From contig JAJEKV010000065.1 of NCBI GenBank assembly GCA_021234155.1, positions 3,556,279 to 3,620,278 of the forward strand: a stretch of DNA of 64,000 nt, given 5' to 3'. The position numbers were made by a program, and so were the translations under genes. Source of the DNA: Isoetes taiwanensis (lineage: Eukaryota; Streptophyta; Lycopodiopsida; Isoetales; Isoetaceae). The notes under the pieces are model-generated. The model searched no databases. It saw nothing but the letters and a program-made list of their open reading frames with translations, and was not told the DNA's origin. Of this stretch, positions 22,707 to 33,074 are shown in pieces (position 1 is the stretch's first letter; each line of letters starts with the position of its first letter).

Positions 22707-22985
22707 AGCGATTACTGGAGCGCAACTCTGAAAGGATGCAGATTTCTCAAGGAACAATATAAGCAATTCAAAGAGCGCAGACCTAGACAAGCTAAATACC
22801 TCTAAAAGGTCAGGAAACTCGACGTAACCTTCACTCTAGCCTGCTTTCCAACCTCCAAACTGGCCGCTTTCACTTTCATCTGTATGAAAGGAGCAGAGCT
22901 TCTGGGATCAGATTTAAGCCATCAAGCAGCAAGGAAGGCGCTAAATGAAACATTAGAGCCATAGTCGGAGAACTCACGAGCTCAT
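22707..22985 (-). promoter_or_regulatory. RRP40 5' leader with intron and uORF, arm 1
   Basis: Upstream of the start lies a leader intron (22799-22729, GTATTT...TTTCAG). In the leader exon an ATG at 22879 opens a 25-codon upstream frame (MKVKAASLEVGKQARV...) that stops before the intron. The protein family has no matching N-terminal extension, so I treat this as untranslated leader with an upstream ORF that could dampen translation. Confidence 0.5.
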
Positions 22986-23359
22986 TTCAATGAGCGCGGC
23001 AATACTCGAGAAAGAAATACTTTGCCGGAACCCTAAAAGTGTGTATTTTTCAAACAAAACAAATTGAAATTTGCCAACCATTAAAAAACAGTAAAAAGTA
23101 AAAAAGCCATCGTAATCAACGGGAGACTTAAATTATGCCCATATTCCTTTAGCATTACTACGAGAAGGAAGGTACTTTTATCGTCCACGGAGACCAATCG
23201 GTCTATGGGCCCCTAAAAACAAAAAGAGAAGCGGATTACCGCCGGGATTAAAAACCCCAGCCAAGGGTTTTCGAGGGAAAACTGCGGGCGAATCACCGGC
23301 CGACAAACTGCGGCTAATCATATAAAATGCAAACATCCCAATATATACGTCATGCACCA
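22986..23359. other. RRP40 upstream DNA, arm 1
   Basis: No gene is seen. This is probably promoter DNA for RRP40, moving into the GC-rich block upstream. Confidence 0.4.
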
Positions 23360-24480
23360 CCCTCAGAAGTGCCTAGTCACGACGGCCAAAGGGGCAAATG
23401 TGACCTCGCGGGTCCGGTACCTCACGATGTATGACCCGTGGCCAGATCGACCTGGTGTGTTCATCGGCAAATGCAAGGGCACGTCCGGCCGCATACTAAG
23501 GGGCGTGATCCGCCCGATCTGGTGAACCGGCAACTCGAAAGTGTGAGACTCCATCCTCAATGGCACCCGTTGACAAAGATCGACAGAAATCGGCTTTGTC
23601 CGGGGGGCTCCCAATCCACCCGTCGCCTCGATCGAAGATGGTGGGCACCGTCGCGAATGGAGGCAATGAGTCCGCCAGGGCACCGGGAACGCAGTAGATT
23701 TGTGGGCCCGGCTAACACGGGTTGATGTGCTCCTTGTAATGGGCCATTTTGACTTGGGAGCAATGGGGTCCCGTGAGCTTGCCAAGGAAACAAGCATCTA
23801 GGTACTCCTGACAAAATCGCGCCACGACGGACAACAGTATGCGCATCCGTGCTCTGCGTTCCATCCGCTAACCACCGATCTCTCTTACCCCTCCAACGCG
23901 GGGCCCTAAGCCGCTGCGCGGACTCATGGCCACGGTGTAGCCCGGTCGCCGAGGAGCCGAAAGCATCACCCATAGTAACCACTCTCTCAAAATAGGCGAT
24001 GTGTCTATCAAAAGTGCCGAAGCTGCAAGAATCCAGCTCGCAGAGCACCGATAGGGGTGAAGGTTTCACCCCAGTGCAGCGCCAAAAATGCCTTCTCGCA
24101 CCTCGCCTCAAGTCATTCAGTCGTAAAGAGACGACCGCCCCAAACTCTCGACCGTCTGGACAGTTCGACCCGGCCCGGAACGGATATGGCCGATGGCCCC
24201 AATCATATAGCTACACTTTGGTGATTTGTTCTTGCATGGCATAAAGCGCTTTCCACCGTCACCCATGTGGATAAACCTCCCAGCCCGGGCGTGGGGAACT
24301 CACCCCCTAGGTACTTGTAGGTGGGGTGGCGGCCCACAGTCATCCCCGATATGTGAGTGCGGGAGGCATGGGGTGACGGAAGAGGATATGAGAACCACCT
24401 CGGTCTTGGCGAGGCGGGCATGGGGGGCAAAGGATTGGGTGGTTAGGGTTAGGGTATGCAAAACGACCTAGAGATCGCTA
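23360..24480. other. GC-rich block of unknown nature, arm 1
   Basis: This block is strikingly richer in G, C and CG than its surroundings. Long open frames exist on the - strand (23363-23797, 23557-24111), but they are not preserved in the arm 2 counterpart (about 56740-57850) and match no family I know. The two arms are much more different here than anywhere else. It may be the remains of a methylated element or a GC-rich promoter island. Confidence 0.4.
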
Positions 24481-24567
24481 TATATACCCGGTTAGAAAAT
24501 ATTTTAGAAAATATTGGGTGGTTAGGTTAGGGGTGACCTAGAGATCCGGTTAGAAAATATTTGAGAA
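24435..24567. repeat. ~80-bp imperfect tandem repeat
   Basis: Two units start TGGGTGGTTAGG (24435 and 24514). They share GACCTAGAGATC and CGGTTAGAAAATATTT. The second unit is shorter. The inverted copy lies near 56600-56740. Confidence 0.75.
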
Positions 24568-24641
24568 AAAGTTAACAATATGGCATTTGGGTCGCCATTT
24601 TTGTCATTGTATATTAGTTAATGGCCACGCAGAACAATAAT

Positions 24642-27109
24642 TGCCATGCTATGGCAAACATGTAAACAACATATATTAGTACTAATCCTATCGGTTTGGT
24701 TCAATTTGCAAGATATTAGGAGAATGCTTCACTAGCATACACTCAAGTTTGAAGAGCAAAGGAAGGACAATTGACTCAAGTCACTCAAGAGATGCAAAAG
24801 GTCAAACAAGCATAGGAAGTCTAGAGAAGAAGAGAAAGAAGACCCCTTGAAGAGCATTCCATGGTATGTAATCATTTATGAGCTTGGCATCTTTGGCATT
24901 TTTTGATTTCCATCCTCATCCACTCCACCATTCAAATAGCATTGAACCTTGACTCCTTCCTCATACACCTCCCAAAGTCAAACTTGACCTTGAAAGTTCT
25001 TTCTAGTCAAAAATACACCTTCATAAAACACCCACTTGCTTCATCATCCACTAGTTCAAGAGAGACTTGACTTAGTCATAACTTTGCTTATGAAGTCAAC
25101 ATTCCATGCAACTTGAGCAAAATGTAGAGAGGCTTGCAAAATCCTAAGGGAAATGCTAAAAATTCAAATATGCCTCAAAAGATGCTTCAAAGATGCTCCA
25201 CAAAAATTTTGGCTTCCTAATGAGCACTAGATGTGCCAAGTCCCCCTACACCTTACTACACACATCACACCCATCACCATTTCATCCTTTTCATCTCAAA
25301 CTCTCATTCAAATCAAAATTCATTTCAAAATATCATTGTTTGCCACATCACTTTTGACACCTCATCATTCACACATATCATCTCCACATCATTCTAAAAT
25401 TTTTGACTAGAGAGAATTTTCAAATTCAAGTGGGTGACACGTCATCATTCCCATTGGCCATGTCATACTACCTAGCCATGCCATGTGTTTCAAATGCCAC
25501 TTCATCCACTCCCAAAATTTTTCCAAACTCAAAAGAGCTCTATGGTGAAAAAAGACCCCTTAATATTATAGGGCACAAAAAGAGATTCCCCTCTAGAAAA
25601 AAAAAGAATTTTGAGAAAAGGCCTTATTTTAGGCATGGTATATGTGTTCTAGGAATCGTGCCATGGGGTGTGGGGGTGCAAAAATTTTCCTATCTACCCC
25701 TTAGCCTAATTTCTCTTCCAAGCCAATCCCCCACATTGGAGCATCCGTGTGGGCTGTGGAGGTACCCAATCCCACGTGGACATCGCACGTTAATAATCGA
25801 AAGAAATCAATTTTGGGCCTTATATACTTTGTCTCGCTAAATTGAATTGGGCTGTGGGATATTTCTCTCGAATCCGCGTAAACCTTAAACAGAAAATGCC
25901 AAGATCCGCTGAAATGCTAACCTAACAAACCATTAATTCACACCTAAACCCCCGAATCATTATGATTAATGCCATGAATGCTTAGTGGGGCTAAAAAAAA
26001 CTTAAGAATTGAAAGAAATAATGAAGATTTCAACGAACAAGACATTCTACAAAAAGGGATTTTTCGCACGTAAGAGTTTTTCGAGGGCTTGAAGGCAAAG
26101 AAGATTTTGGCTTTGAAGAAGGACCGGCTTGACAACCTTGAGCTTGATCGACCTCCTATGTTTACCTTTGATCCGGATTATTGACTTAATTCTCCGGATT
26201 TTTATGTGCACCTATTTGATCCACGTGCCCAAGACCCCGAGCTTGGGATGTTATATTGTATCTTCCGAGTGGTGATTCAATTGAAAATCCGACCTTTTTT
26301 GCAGTTGTTTGTTTGAGTTGCTTTGTGATCTTTTCAAAAAAGCAAAAATTATCATAGCTTTATTGTCATAGCGTGAGTATCTAGTGCCCGCACATTGCTA
26401 GTTGTGTGTTTTGTCTACACGTATCACAAAACCCTTAGAAAGTAAAAGCCAAATCCCCTCGCATTGCAATGGAAAGTTGGCATTGTTAGAACATGAGGTA
26501 TTGCACAATGTGTGTGGAGCATGGGAGAGCCACCGTTTGAACTTCAATCTGTCAAAAACAAAGTATGTGGAAGTAGAGCGACATTAGATACAAATTTTAA
26601 TGACCCTTACAAAACATTATCTTTCAAGAACATTTTCTTCTTACAAGTCTTAGGCTAAGAATTATCAAAGAAAAATTGGATCCTTTTCGTCCGGAAAAGA
26701 ATAGTTGGCCCTCGGTGTGCGATTAAATCGAGAAAGATAGAGTTGATAGTCCCAAAAATTCATCACCAATATCGAGTTCCAAATATCGGCTCTCGTGGGG
26801 GATATTGACCAAAAAATTTGTTCACGGGTCGTTGATTTGAATCTCGCCCACCTAGCCTACTCGACCTCATTGAGCTTTTGGTACCGTTAGTGACAAGTGT
26901 TGAGAACATCAAGGAGTGATATCCACACCCATAGCCCCATAGATCACATTCGCGCAAGAGATTTTGTGAGGCGGACTTTTTTTCGTGGAAACACACTCCT
27001 AGTGATCTTTTGTGATTCTTTCGGAACTTTTGCACTTCAGTGGTTGCCTTAAGCAACACGGAGGTTCTAAACCAGCGAGGTTGAAGGTTTTGCGGGAATA
27101 CCTTCAACA
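24642..27109 (+). repeat. 5' LTR, arm 1
   Basis: 2468 bp, from TGCCATGCTATGG to CCTTCAACA. Pairs with 33075-35547. Confidence 0.85.
25819..25827 (+). promoter_or_regulatory. Putative LTR TATA box
   Basis: CTTATATAC within the 5' LTR is conserved in every LTR copy of the window and is followed by a C/T-rich initiator-like CTTTGTC. It is the most likely core promoter of the retrotransposon; no start site can be proved from sequence. Confidence 0.4.
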
Positions 27110-27112
27110 TTT

Positions 27113-27130
27113 TGGAGGTTCTACCGAGAT
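27113..27130 (+). other. Primer binding site, tRNA-Gln type
   Basis: TGGAGGTTCTACCGAGAT begins three bases after the LTR end. It is what would pair with the 3' end of a plant tRNA-Gln (acceptor 5' strand GGTTCTA, 3' end AGAACCT-CCA). Identification rests on my recollection of that tRNA. The arm 2 copy differs at two bases. Confidence 0.65.
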
Positions 27131-27152
27131 CATCTTCTTTGAATCTGGACTC

Positions 27153-28230
27153 ATGGCACCAAGAAGAGTTAATGAGACATCTGTTTTACTTGAGACACCG
27201 GGATCGGGGAAGCTACTTGCTACACCCTCTTGTCACCATACAACCGCAGCGGGCATGCCTTTATCAATGCCGAAGTTAAATGTGCCTACTCCGGTCCCCT
27301 GTTTTGATCCGAGCATGAATGCCAACAATTTCCTCAAGACCTTTGAAGAATACTATCAAGAATATGGTCACAAAAAGGTCAGTAAGTTTTTACGAAGTTT
27401 AAGAAATATTTCAAGAATGATGAGGTAAGGGCTTGGTTAGAATATGTTATAGGTTTAGGCACCAATTCTTGGGAAGAACTGGTAAAAAGTTTCTAGCAAG
27501 GTTTGGAAGAGTCTTGGACCCTCAAGATTTAATATTTGAGTTGCAAACTTTTCAGATCAAACATGGTGAAAGTGTGCGCCAAGATGTCTAAAGATTCAAT
27601 CACTATCTTGTCAAATGCCAAATCAATCATGTTCCTAACCATACATTGCATCTAGTGGCTTCTTTTCGGGGGGATTGAGCACACGCATCAAGAATACACG
27701 TAAAGCTTTTGAAGATTCAAAAACAGGAGGGATTTGATACAATACACAAGGCTTTCACCAAAGCTTCCGGAAATTGCTGATATGATATCATACTTACCGT
27801 GATGAAATGCACTCACCAAGTGATCCTTTTTTCCGTTATTATGAGCAGGAGTGTATGGGAAGACTGACACGCCTATGCTATCCAAAAGGAAAAGAAAAGG
27901 TTAAGATGGAAGATGATGAGGCTCCCGCAGCCGGATGTAAGAGCGAGATCACCAAGGTATCCGAGGCATTGGTTGAGGTAACTAAACAACCGCAAGAGTT
28001 GAAGAACTCAAAATTTGAAAAGAAAACTTACCCCATGTGTGCACCGCTTAGAGATACTCATTCTTCCCGATTATTGCTGGTATAGGCCATGCACTAAGTG
28101 TGGAAAAAGAGGTCATTTGGTAAAGAATGCCCATTGTGTGAATTTTGTAAGGTTTGTAGGACATTACGAGGATAGATCGCAGGTGTCAAAAGAATATTTT
28201 GCCGCATAAGAAAAATCTAAAATTGGTGAA
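27153..28230 (+). pseudogene. gag region with zinc knuckle, arm 1
   Basis: The likely start is MAPRRVNETSVLLE at 27153, just after the primer site. Downstream pieces in shifted frames include NNFLKTFEEYYQEYGHKKVS, VRAWLEYV..GTNSWEELVKSF and LQTFQIKHGESVRQD, typical of a Ty3 gag capsid. A nucleocapsid Cys knuckle begins CTKCGKRGHLVK at about 28088. A one-base loss in an A run displaces its last Cys here, while the arm 2 copy keeps the extra A. Gag packages element RNA into particles. Several stops separate the blocks, so no full protein can be made from this sequence as written. Confidence 0.7.
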
Positions 28231-28739
28231 CCAAGTGCATCTATAAGGTTTGTGCAGGAAGTTGAAGAGCAAGAGGAGATTATGGGTCCACACCGTAAGG
28301 ATGAATAATGCCAAAGAGAAAGAACCAAAGAACTCAAGAAGTTGAGATTTTGAAACATAAAGATCTTGAGCAAGCGTGGGTCGCCTCCTCCTCCCTGCTC
28401 AAAAATTTGTCAAGAAGGAAAAGACCTGTGAGGATTTTGAATATTTATTGAAGAATTCTAAAAATACGTGTAGATTTGTCGACCTCGCTCAAGATAGCCC
28501 CTTCTTACGTAAGAAAGGTGCTCAATCTTACTAAGGAAGATGAGTTTGCCCGACAAATCACATTGATGAGCACATGCTCACCCGGGAAGATAGTGATCTG
28601 GAGCTTTCACCTGTGTTGCTAAAATGGAAGGGAAAAATATTAACCAAAGTTCTCGCTTAGATGGAGGATCACCCCTTGAACGTGATGCCACACCATGTCA
28701 TGAGACTGTGGTGGTCTAGAAGCAGACAAGAAGGCTCCA

Positions 28740-29110
28740 ATGATCTTGAAATCTTTCTCTAATTCTAAAATCAATCCAAGTGGGAATAGTTAGCAATGTG
28801 CCTATTGATGTTGAAGGAATAATGGTTGCGACTAACTTTGTGGTGGTTGCTTTTTGAAGGAATAGGGACAAATCAGATATTTATGACTTACTTTTGGGCA
28901 GAAGGTGGCTTTCTACAAGAGATGCTAGGCCCTGTGGTGGTCAAAAAGGAGAATGTACCATCTCAAAATGGCAAGAAAAAGGTAACATTGTATAATAAGA
29001 TAGGAGAGTTTGAAAGCATGAATTTCATTGAAGAAGAAATGTTGATATCACATCCATGTGGAGAATTTGAACTGGATACAGTAGAGTTGGAGTCTAGCAT
29101 AAAAATCTCA
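28740..29110 (+). pseudogene. Retropepsin-like protease region, arm 1
   Basis: The frame reads PIDVEGIMVATNFVVV and, after a stop, YDLLLGRRWLSTRDAR (about 28880-28930). The latter is the conserved C-terminal block of Ty3-type aspartic proteases (ILG..WL). The upstream catalytic D-T/S-G motif could not be located with confidence. It would cut Gag-Pol. Confidence 0.55.
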
Positions 29111-29139
29111 AAGAGGTTGGCTTCAACCAAGGTTGAGCA

Positions 29140-29510
29140 ATTTTGCTTATTTATGGTTTGATGGTGGTGTTTCCAAAAGGCTTAATGTGGCATCTTCTGG
29201 TTGCTATTCTCAAGGACGCCTCAAACAGGTTCTTGGCTAAAGTAGGAAGAATTCATCCTAATGTCACTTCTAATATGGCAGAATATAAGGCATTGATTGC
29301 AGGTCTTCAAGAGGCAAAAAATCTAAACATCGGGGAATGTGATCATCTTTGGAGAGTAGGCAAATATCAGAGAGAATATCAGGCCAAGAATAGGGACATG
29401 TTGCAGCTCAAAAGTCAAACCATCTCTGGAGGCTGAAGGATTTTGATATGGGAACTCGCCATGTTCCAAAGAATGGTGAAGCGAACTTCGTTGTAAGTGA
29501 AGTGTCGAAC
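29140..29510 (+). pseudogene. Extra RNase H-like domain upstream of RT, arm 1
   Basis: The segment GRIHPNVTSNMAEYKALIAG then LQEAKNLNIG (about 29240-29330) matches the N.AEY.ALI.GL..A...GI block of archaeal-type RNase H. It is preceded in another frame by a FDGG-like start and followed by IFGESRQI (usually GDS) and RHVPKNGEANFVVSE, the closing R.HV.R..N..AD block. It lies before reverse transcriptase. In Tat-group elements a second, archaeal-type RNase H is known, but I recall it after reverse transcriptase and its own RNase H. Key acidic residues D and the final D appear as E and N here. Confidence 0.6.
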
Positions 29511-29699
29511 ATTTGGGCGAGGGAGCAATTCAAGAGGAGGAACTTGAGAGAAGAGATCTGCGCAATAAGCTATACCCCATCCTGGGTAATCAATGCAAGT
29601 GAAACAAAGGTAAGGGAAGTCAAGGTCAATAAGAAGGGTCTAGATAGGGTGTTATATGTTGGAGATTTGTTGAGAGAAGAGGATAATGCTTTGGTTACC

Positions 29700-30570
29700 A
29701 AATTTTTGATGATTGGAAGGATGTCTTTGCTTGGGATTATGATGAGCTGGTGGAATTGACAAAAACATTTGTGAATTTGAAATTAAAATAAAGGGAGGTA
29801 TGAAACCTGTCATACAAAAGCTAAAGAAGAATCAATGCTTCTCTATTAGGTCTAATCAAGGAAGAATTATACAAAATGAAAGATGCTTGGTGTGATTCTT
29901 GAAATTGTGAACCCCGAGTGGCTATCTTGCATTGTTGTTCAAAAGAAAAACAAGGCCATTAGGATCTGCATAGACTATAGAGATTTAAACAAAGCTACTT
30001 GTCAAAGATTGTTACCCTTGCCATTTTGGAGGAGGTGTTGCATCTTTAGAAAGGTAAAAAGAAATTTACTCATTCTTAGATGGCTTTTGGGGTTTTAATC
30101 GGATAAGCATCAAGGAAGGTGATCAGCCAAAACTTCATTTATCACACCTTGGGGAACATTTGCCATGAAAAGAATGCCATTTGGATTGATGAATGCTTCT
30201 GCAACATTCCAAAGAGCCATGGATGCAATTTTTAAAGAAATGCCGACTAACATTTTTAGTGTATTTTTGGATGATCTTTGTTTGGGAACTTCTCCGGAAA
30301 GACATTTTGATATACTAACCATGTTGTTTGACTTGTGTAGAAAGTGGGGAGTGAGTTTGAACCCCAAAAAGTGTTTTTTTATCATCAAAAGGGGAATTGC
30401 TTGGGCATGTAGTGTCTCTACCAGAGTTCAAATATCGACAAGAAGATTGAAGCCCTAAGGAGATTGACACCTCCAAAAACCCTCAAACAGGTTAAGAGCT
30501 TCATAGGGATGACCAGCTTCTTGAGAATGTATGTCCCTCATTTTTTCCACACCATAAGCCCAATCTCCGA
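29700..30570 (+). pseudogene. Reverse transcriptase, arm 1
   Basis: Blocks in order: DVFAW-type start (about 29715), LGVILEIVNPEWLSCIVVQ, RICIDYRDLNKAT, KTSFITPWGTFAMKRMPFGL, MNASATFQRAMDAIF and VFLDDLCLG (the catalytic two-Asp turn, here FLDD). The closing block is GVSLNPKKCFF, then TPPKTLKQVKSFIGM in another frame. This is a complete Ty3-type palm order. At least three frame changes interrupt it. It would copy element RNA to DNA from the tRNA primer. Confidence 0.8.
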
Positions 30571-30579
30571 CCTCCACAA

Positions 30580-31010
30580 AGGTTGGGAAGTTCTCCAAAA
30601 GTGAAAACAAACACATCCCTAGTAGATTGGGATGAGCAATGCCAAAATTCTTTTGACAAAATCATTGATGCCATTTGCAAATCTATCCTGCTAAAACCTC
30701 GATCTAGAGAAGCCCTTCAAAGCTTACATCCCGGTGGACAAAGAAAGCAATTGGTGTGGCTTGTTACAAAGGGATCATGTGATTACTTTTGCAAGCAAAA
30801 TGTGATGACATCTTTGAGGAATTAGATATCGGGTTGTTGAAGAGTGCACGGCCCCGATGTTTTGATAGAAAGGCAAGGACATCTTACGCAAAACAATCAG
30901 GTGCAAGTGCTCATGAGGCAAAATCCTTTCTCACTCCTATTTGCAAAAAGCGACCAAAGGCCAAATTGTGCGGGTGGGCTTGTAAGATCAAGCTTATGAT
31001 ATTCTTGTAA
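30580..31010 (+). pseudogene. Element RNase H / connection region, arm 1
   Basis: The frame reads VDWDEQCQNSFDKIIDAICK followed by SILLKPRS, the usual W...CQ.AF..IK block that joins Ty3 reverse transcriptase to its own RNase H. The RNase H core itself is poorly readable, with several shifts (SCDYFCKQNVMTSLRN, LDIGLLKSARPRCFDRKAR). Confidence 0.5.
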
Positions 31011-31289
31011 AGGTGGTAAAGTTGATGAGAATCAGCTCCTACCTTCCACTTGTGTTGTTTGAGCATGAAGATCAAGATGGTTTGTGTGTTGATGACAATC
31101 TAACAAACTTGATCTCCGTTGATGAAGAAAACATTGATTGGCAATTTGACATGAAACTATTTCGAAAAAGCAATGAGTTACCTAAGAACTTGAGTGTCGG
31201 TCAAGAAAGGAGATTTAGGGACAAATGCAAGAAGTTCAGTCCAATTGAGGGGGATCTATGCAAAGTTGACAAGGCAGGAGTCTTGCTGA

Positions 31290-32150
31290 GATGTGTGTGG
31301 ATAAGGAAGAGGCTAGAATGATAATTGAGGCGTGTCATGAGGGAGTTTGTGGAGGACACTGCGGCGGAACACAACAAAGACAAAAAGATTTTAAAGGTCG
31401 ATACTTTTGGCCTACTCTCTTTAAGGATTGTTATGAAGCTATAAAATGCCGCCACAAATGCGGATTTTGGCAAAGAACCTTACAACCAGCTGCCCTGACT
31501 GCCATAATTTCCCGGACCTTTTCAAATGGGGACTGGATTTTATAGGCCCCATAGACCCACCTTCCTCAGCTCAGCACCGGTTTATATTAGTTGCCGATTA
31601 CTTTTACCAAATGGGCGAGGCAATTCCTTTGAGAGAAGCCAATGCCCAAGCGCCAAGGTTTCTACATGAAAATATAAATTGCGATTTGGTATCCCTTTCA
31701 AAATTGTTTCGATAGAGGCGGCTAATTCATCAACCATACAATTGCATTACTTCTAGCCACCTTTGAAAGTCAAACACACCAAGAGTTCATCCTATTACCC
31801 TCCCGGAAATGGCAGGCAGAGTCAACCAATAAGACTCTCAAGTCAATCTGAAAGAAGACCATCGGTGTTTCAAGAAAGGATTGGCATTTGAAACTTCATG
31901 ATGCACTTTGGGCATGAGAACCACCATCAAAGTGGCTACAAAGCACACCCACTTTCAGTTTAGTGTATGGGATAGAATCAGTATTGCCTATAGAATTAGA
32001 GCTTCCATCACTTTCGGTGGCCTATCGGATAAATTTGGAAATGGATAATGCTCTAAAAAGACATTTGTGAGATTGATGCAACTTGAGGAGCATAGATATG
32101 AGGCCGAGAGAATGCAATAATAAGGAAAAAAGGCCAAGGATATTGCAGCC
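31290..32150 (+). pseudogene. Integrase, arm 1
   Basis: The zinc-binding part reads EACHEGVCGGHCGGTQ and YFWPTLFKDCYEAIKC (31320-31450). The core has KWGLDFIGPIDPPSS with the first catalytic Asp (31525), LVADYFYQMGEAIPLREANA and, after shifts, the AESTNKTL block with the catalytic Glu (about 31815-31840). The integrase joins element DNA to the genome. Frame shifts separate zinc finger, core and Glu block. No chromodomain was seen. Confidence 0.75.
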
Positions 32151-32159
32151 TTCAAAGCA

Positions 32160-33035
32160 ACACATAAATTGAGGGAGTCTTGAAAAGAAGGAGAGTTAGT
32201 GTTAAAAAGTGGAACAAAAGCAAGGGAAGATATGGCAACAAAAATTGAAAATCTTTGGGAGGGACCATTTGAGTAATAGGGGACACCGGGCAAGGATTCA
32301 TATTGGTTTGAAGGATATTACTGATGGCAGAGAATTGATGAACCCTATCAACATTGTGCACCTAAAAGGTATTGGCAACAAAACAATTTGCCCTTGCTTT
32401 CGTTCAAACCGAAATCTGCGGGTAAGATGTAGCTAGGTATAGTTAATACATATGGTTAAAACTAGCACCGGTTAGGCCTGTCTTAGTAAATTTAGTTCGC
32501 TTTTAGGGTTATTATTTGTGTGTTAATGAATTTATAAGTGTTGCTATGCGCATTGTGATCAAGCCCGAAGGAGTGAATTGATACTAATGATCATAGTTCC
32601 ATGCAGGTGCATCGAGCATGTCGTCACACATCTCTTCCATTGCACTACATTGATCTCCATCATCCGAGTTGCTGACATTGCCTCCACACCCGACAACTCA
32701 CTCATACTAACAAGCTTTATCTTCACATGGGATGCATTCCCATGTTTATCTCCATCTGTCATCGATCAAGAGTTGACCTCATTGCATCAGAAACTCCTCC
32801 TACATTGCCAATAAATTTCCCCAAAGCTGGCGTCATACCACCATCCTGCAGCCTTCTCATAGCTAAAGAGATTTATTTTCCATGCGGGTTCATCCGAAAA
32901 GTAGCATCATATGCACGTTCATAATATCAAATCTATCACCTTCCAATCCATATGCGAGGTCATTGAGTTGCCAACCATATTCTCATATTGGCTTGGCCGG
33001 GTTGAGAACATGTCAAGAGTCATCAGCGCCTAGTC
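32160..33035. other. Retrotransposon spacer between integrase and 3' LTR, arm 1
   Basis: No further domain is recognised. Short frames at 32578-32814 and 32882-33325 do not persist in arm 2. Confidence 0.5.
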
Positions 33036-33047
33036 AAAAGGGGAAGA
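33036..33047 (+). other. Polypurine tract, arm 1
   Basis: AAAAGGGGAAGA lies about 27 bp before the 3' LTR start. It is the only purine run near the boundary and the likely plus-strand primer. The gap to the LTR is larger than usual, so either the LTR start or the tract is slightly off. Confidence 0.5.
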
Positions 33048-33074
33048 CCAGCCTTTTTTTTTGTTTGGCATATC

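Noticed and set aside
23557-24111. 184-residue open frame on the - strand in the GC-rich block
   Set aside because: Not preserved in the arm 2 copy and explained by low stop frequency in GC-rich DNA.
24441-24456. Telomere-like TTAGGGTTAGGG
   Set aside because: Only two units; part of the local tandem repeat, not a telomere or interstitial array.
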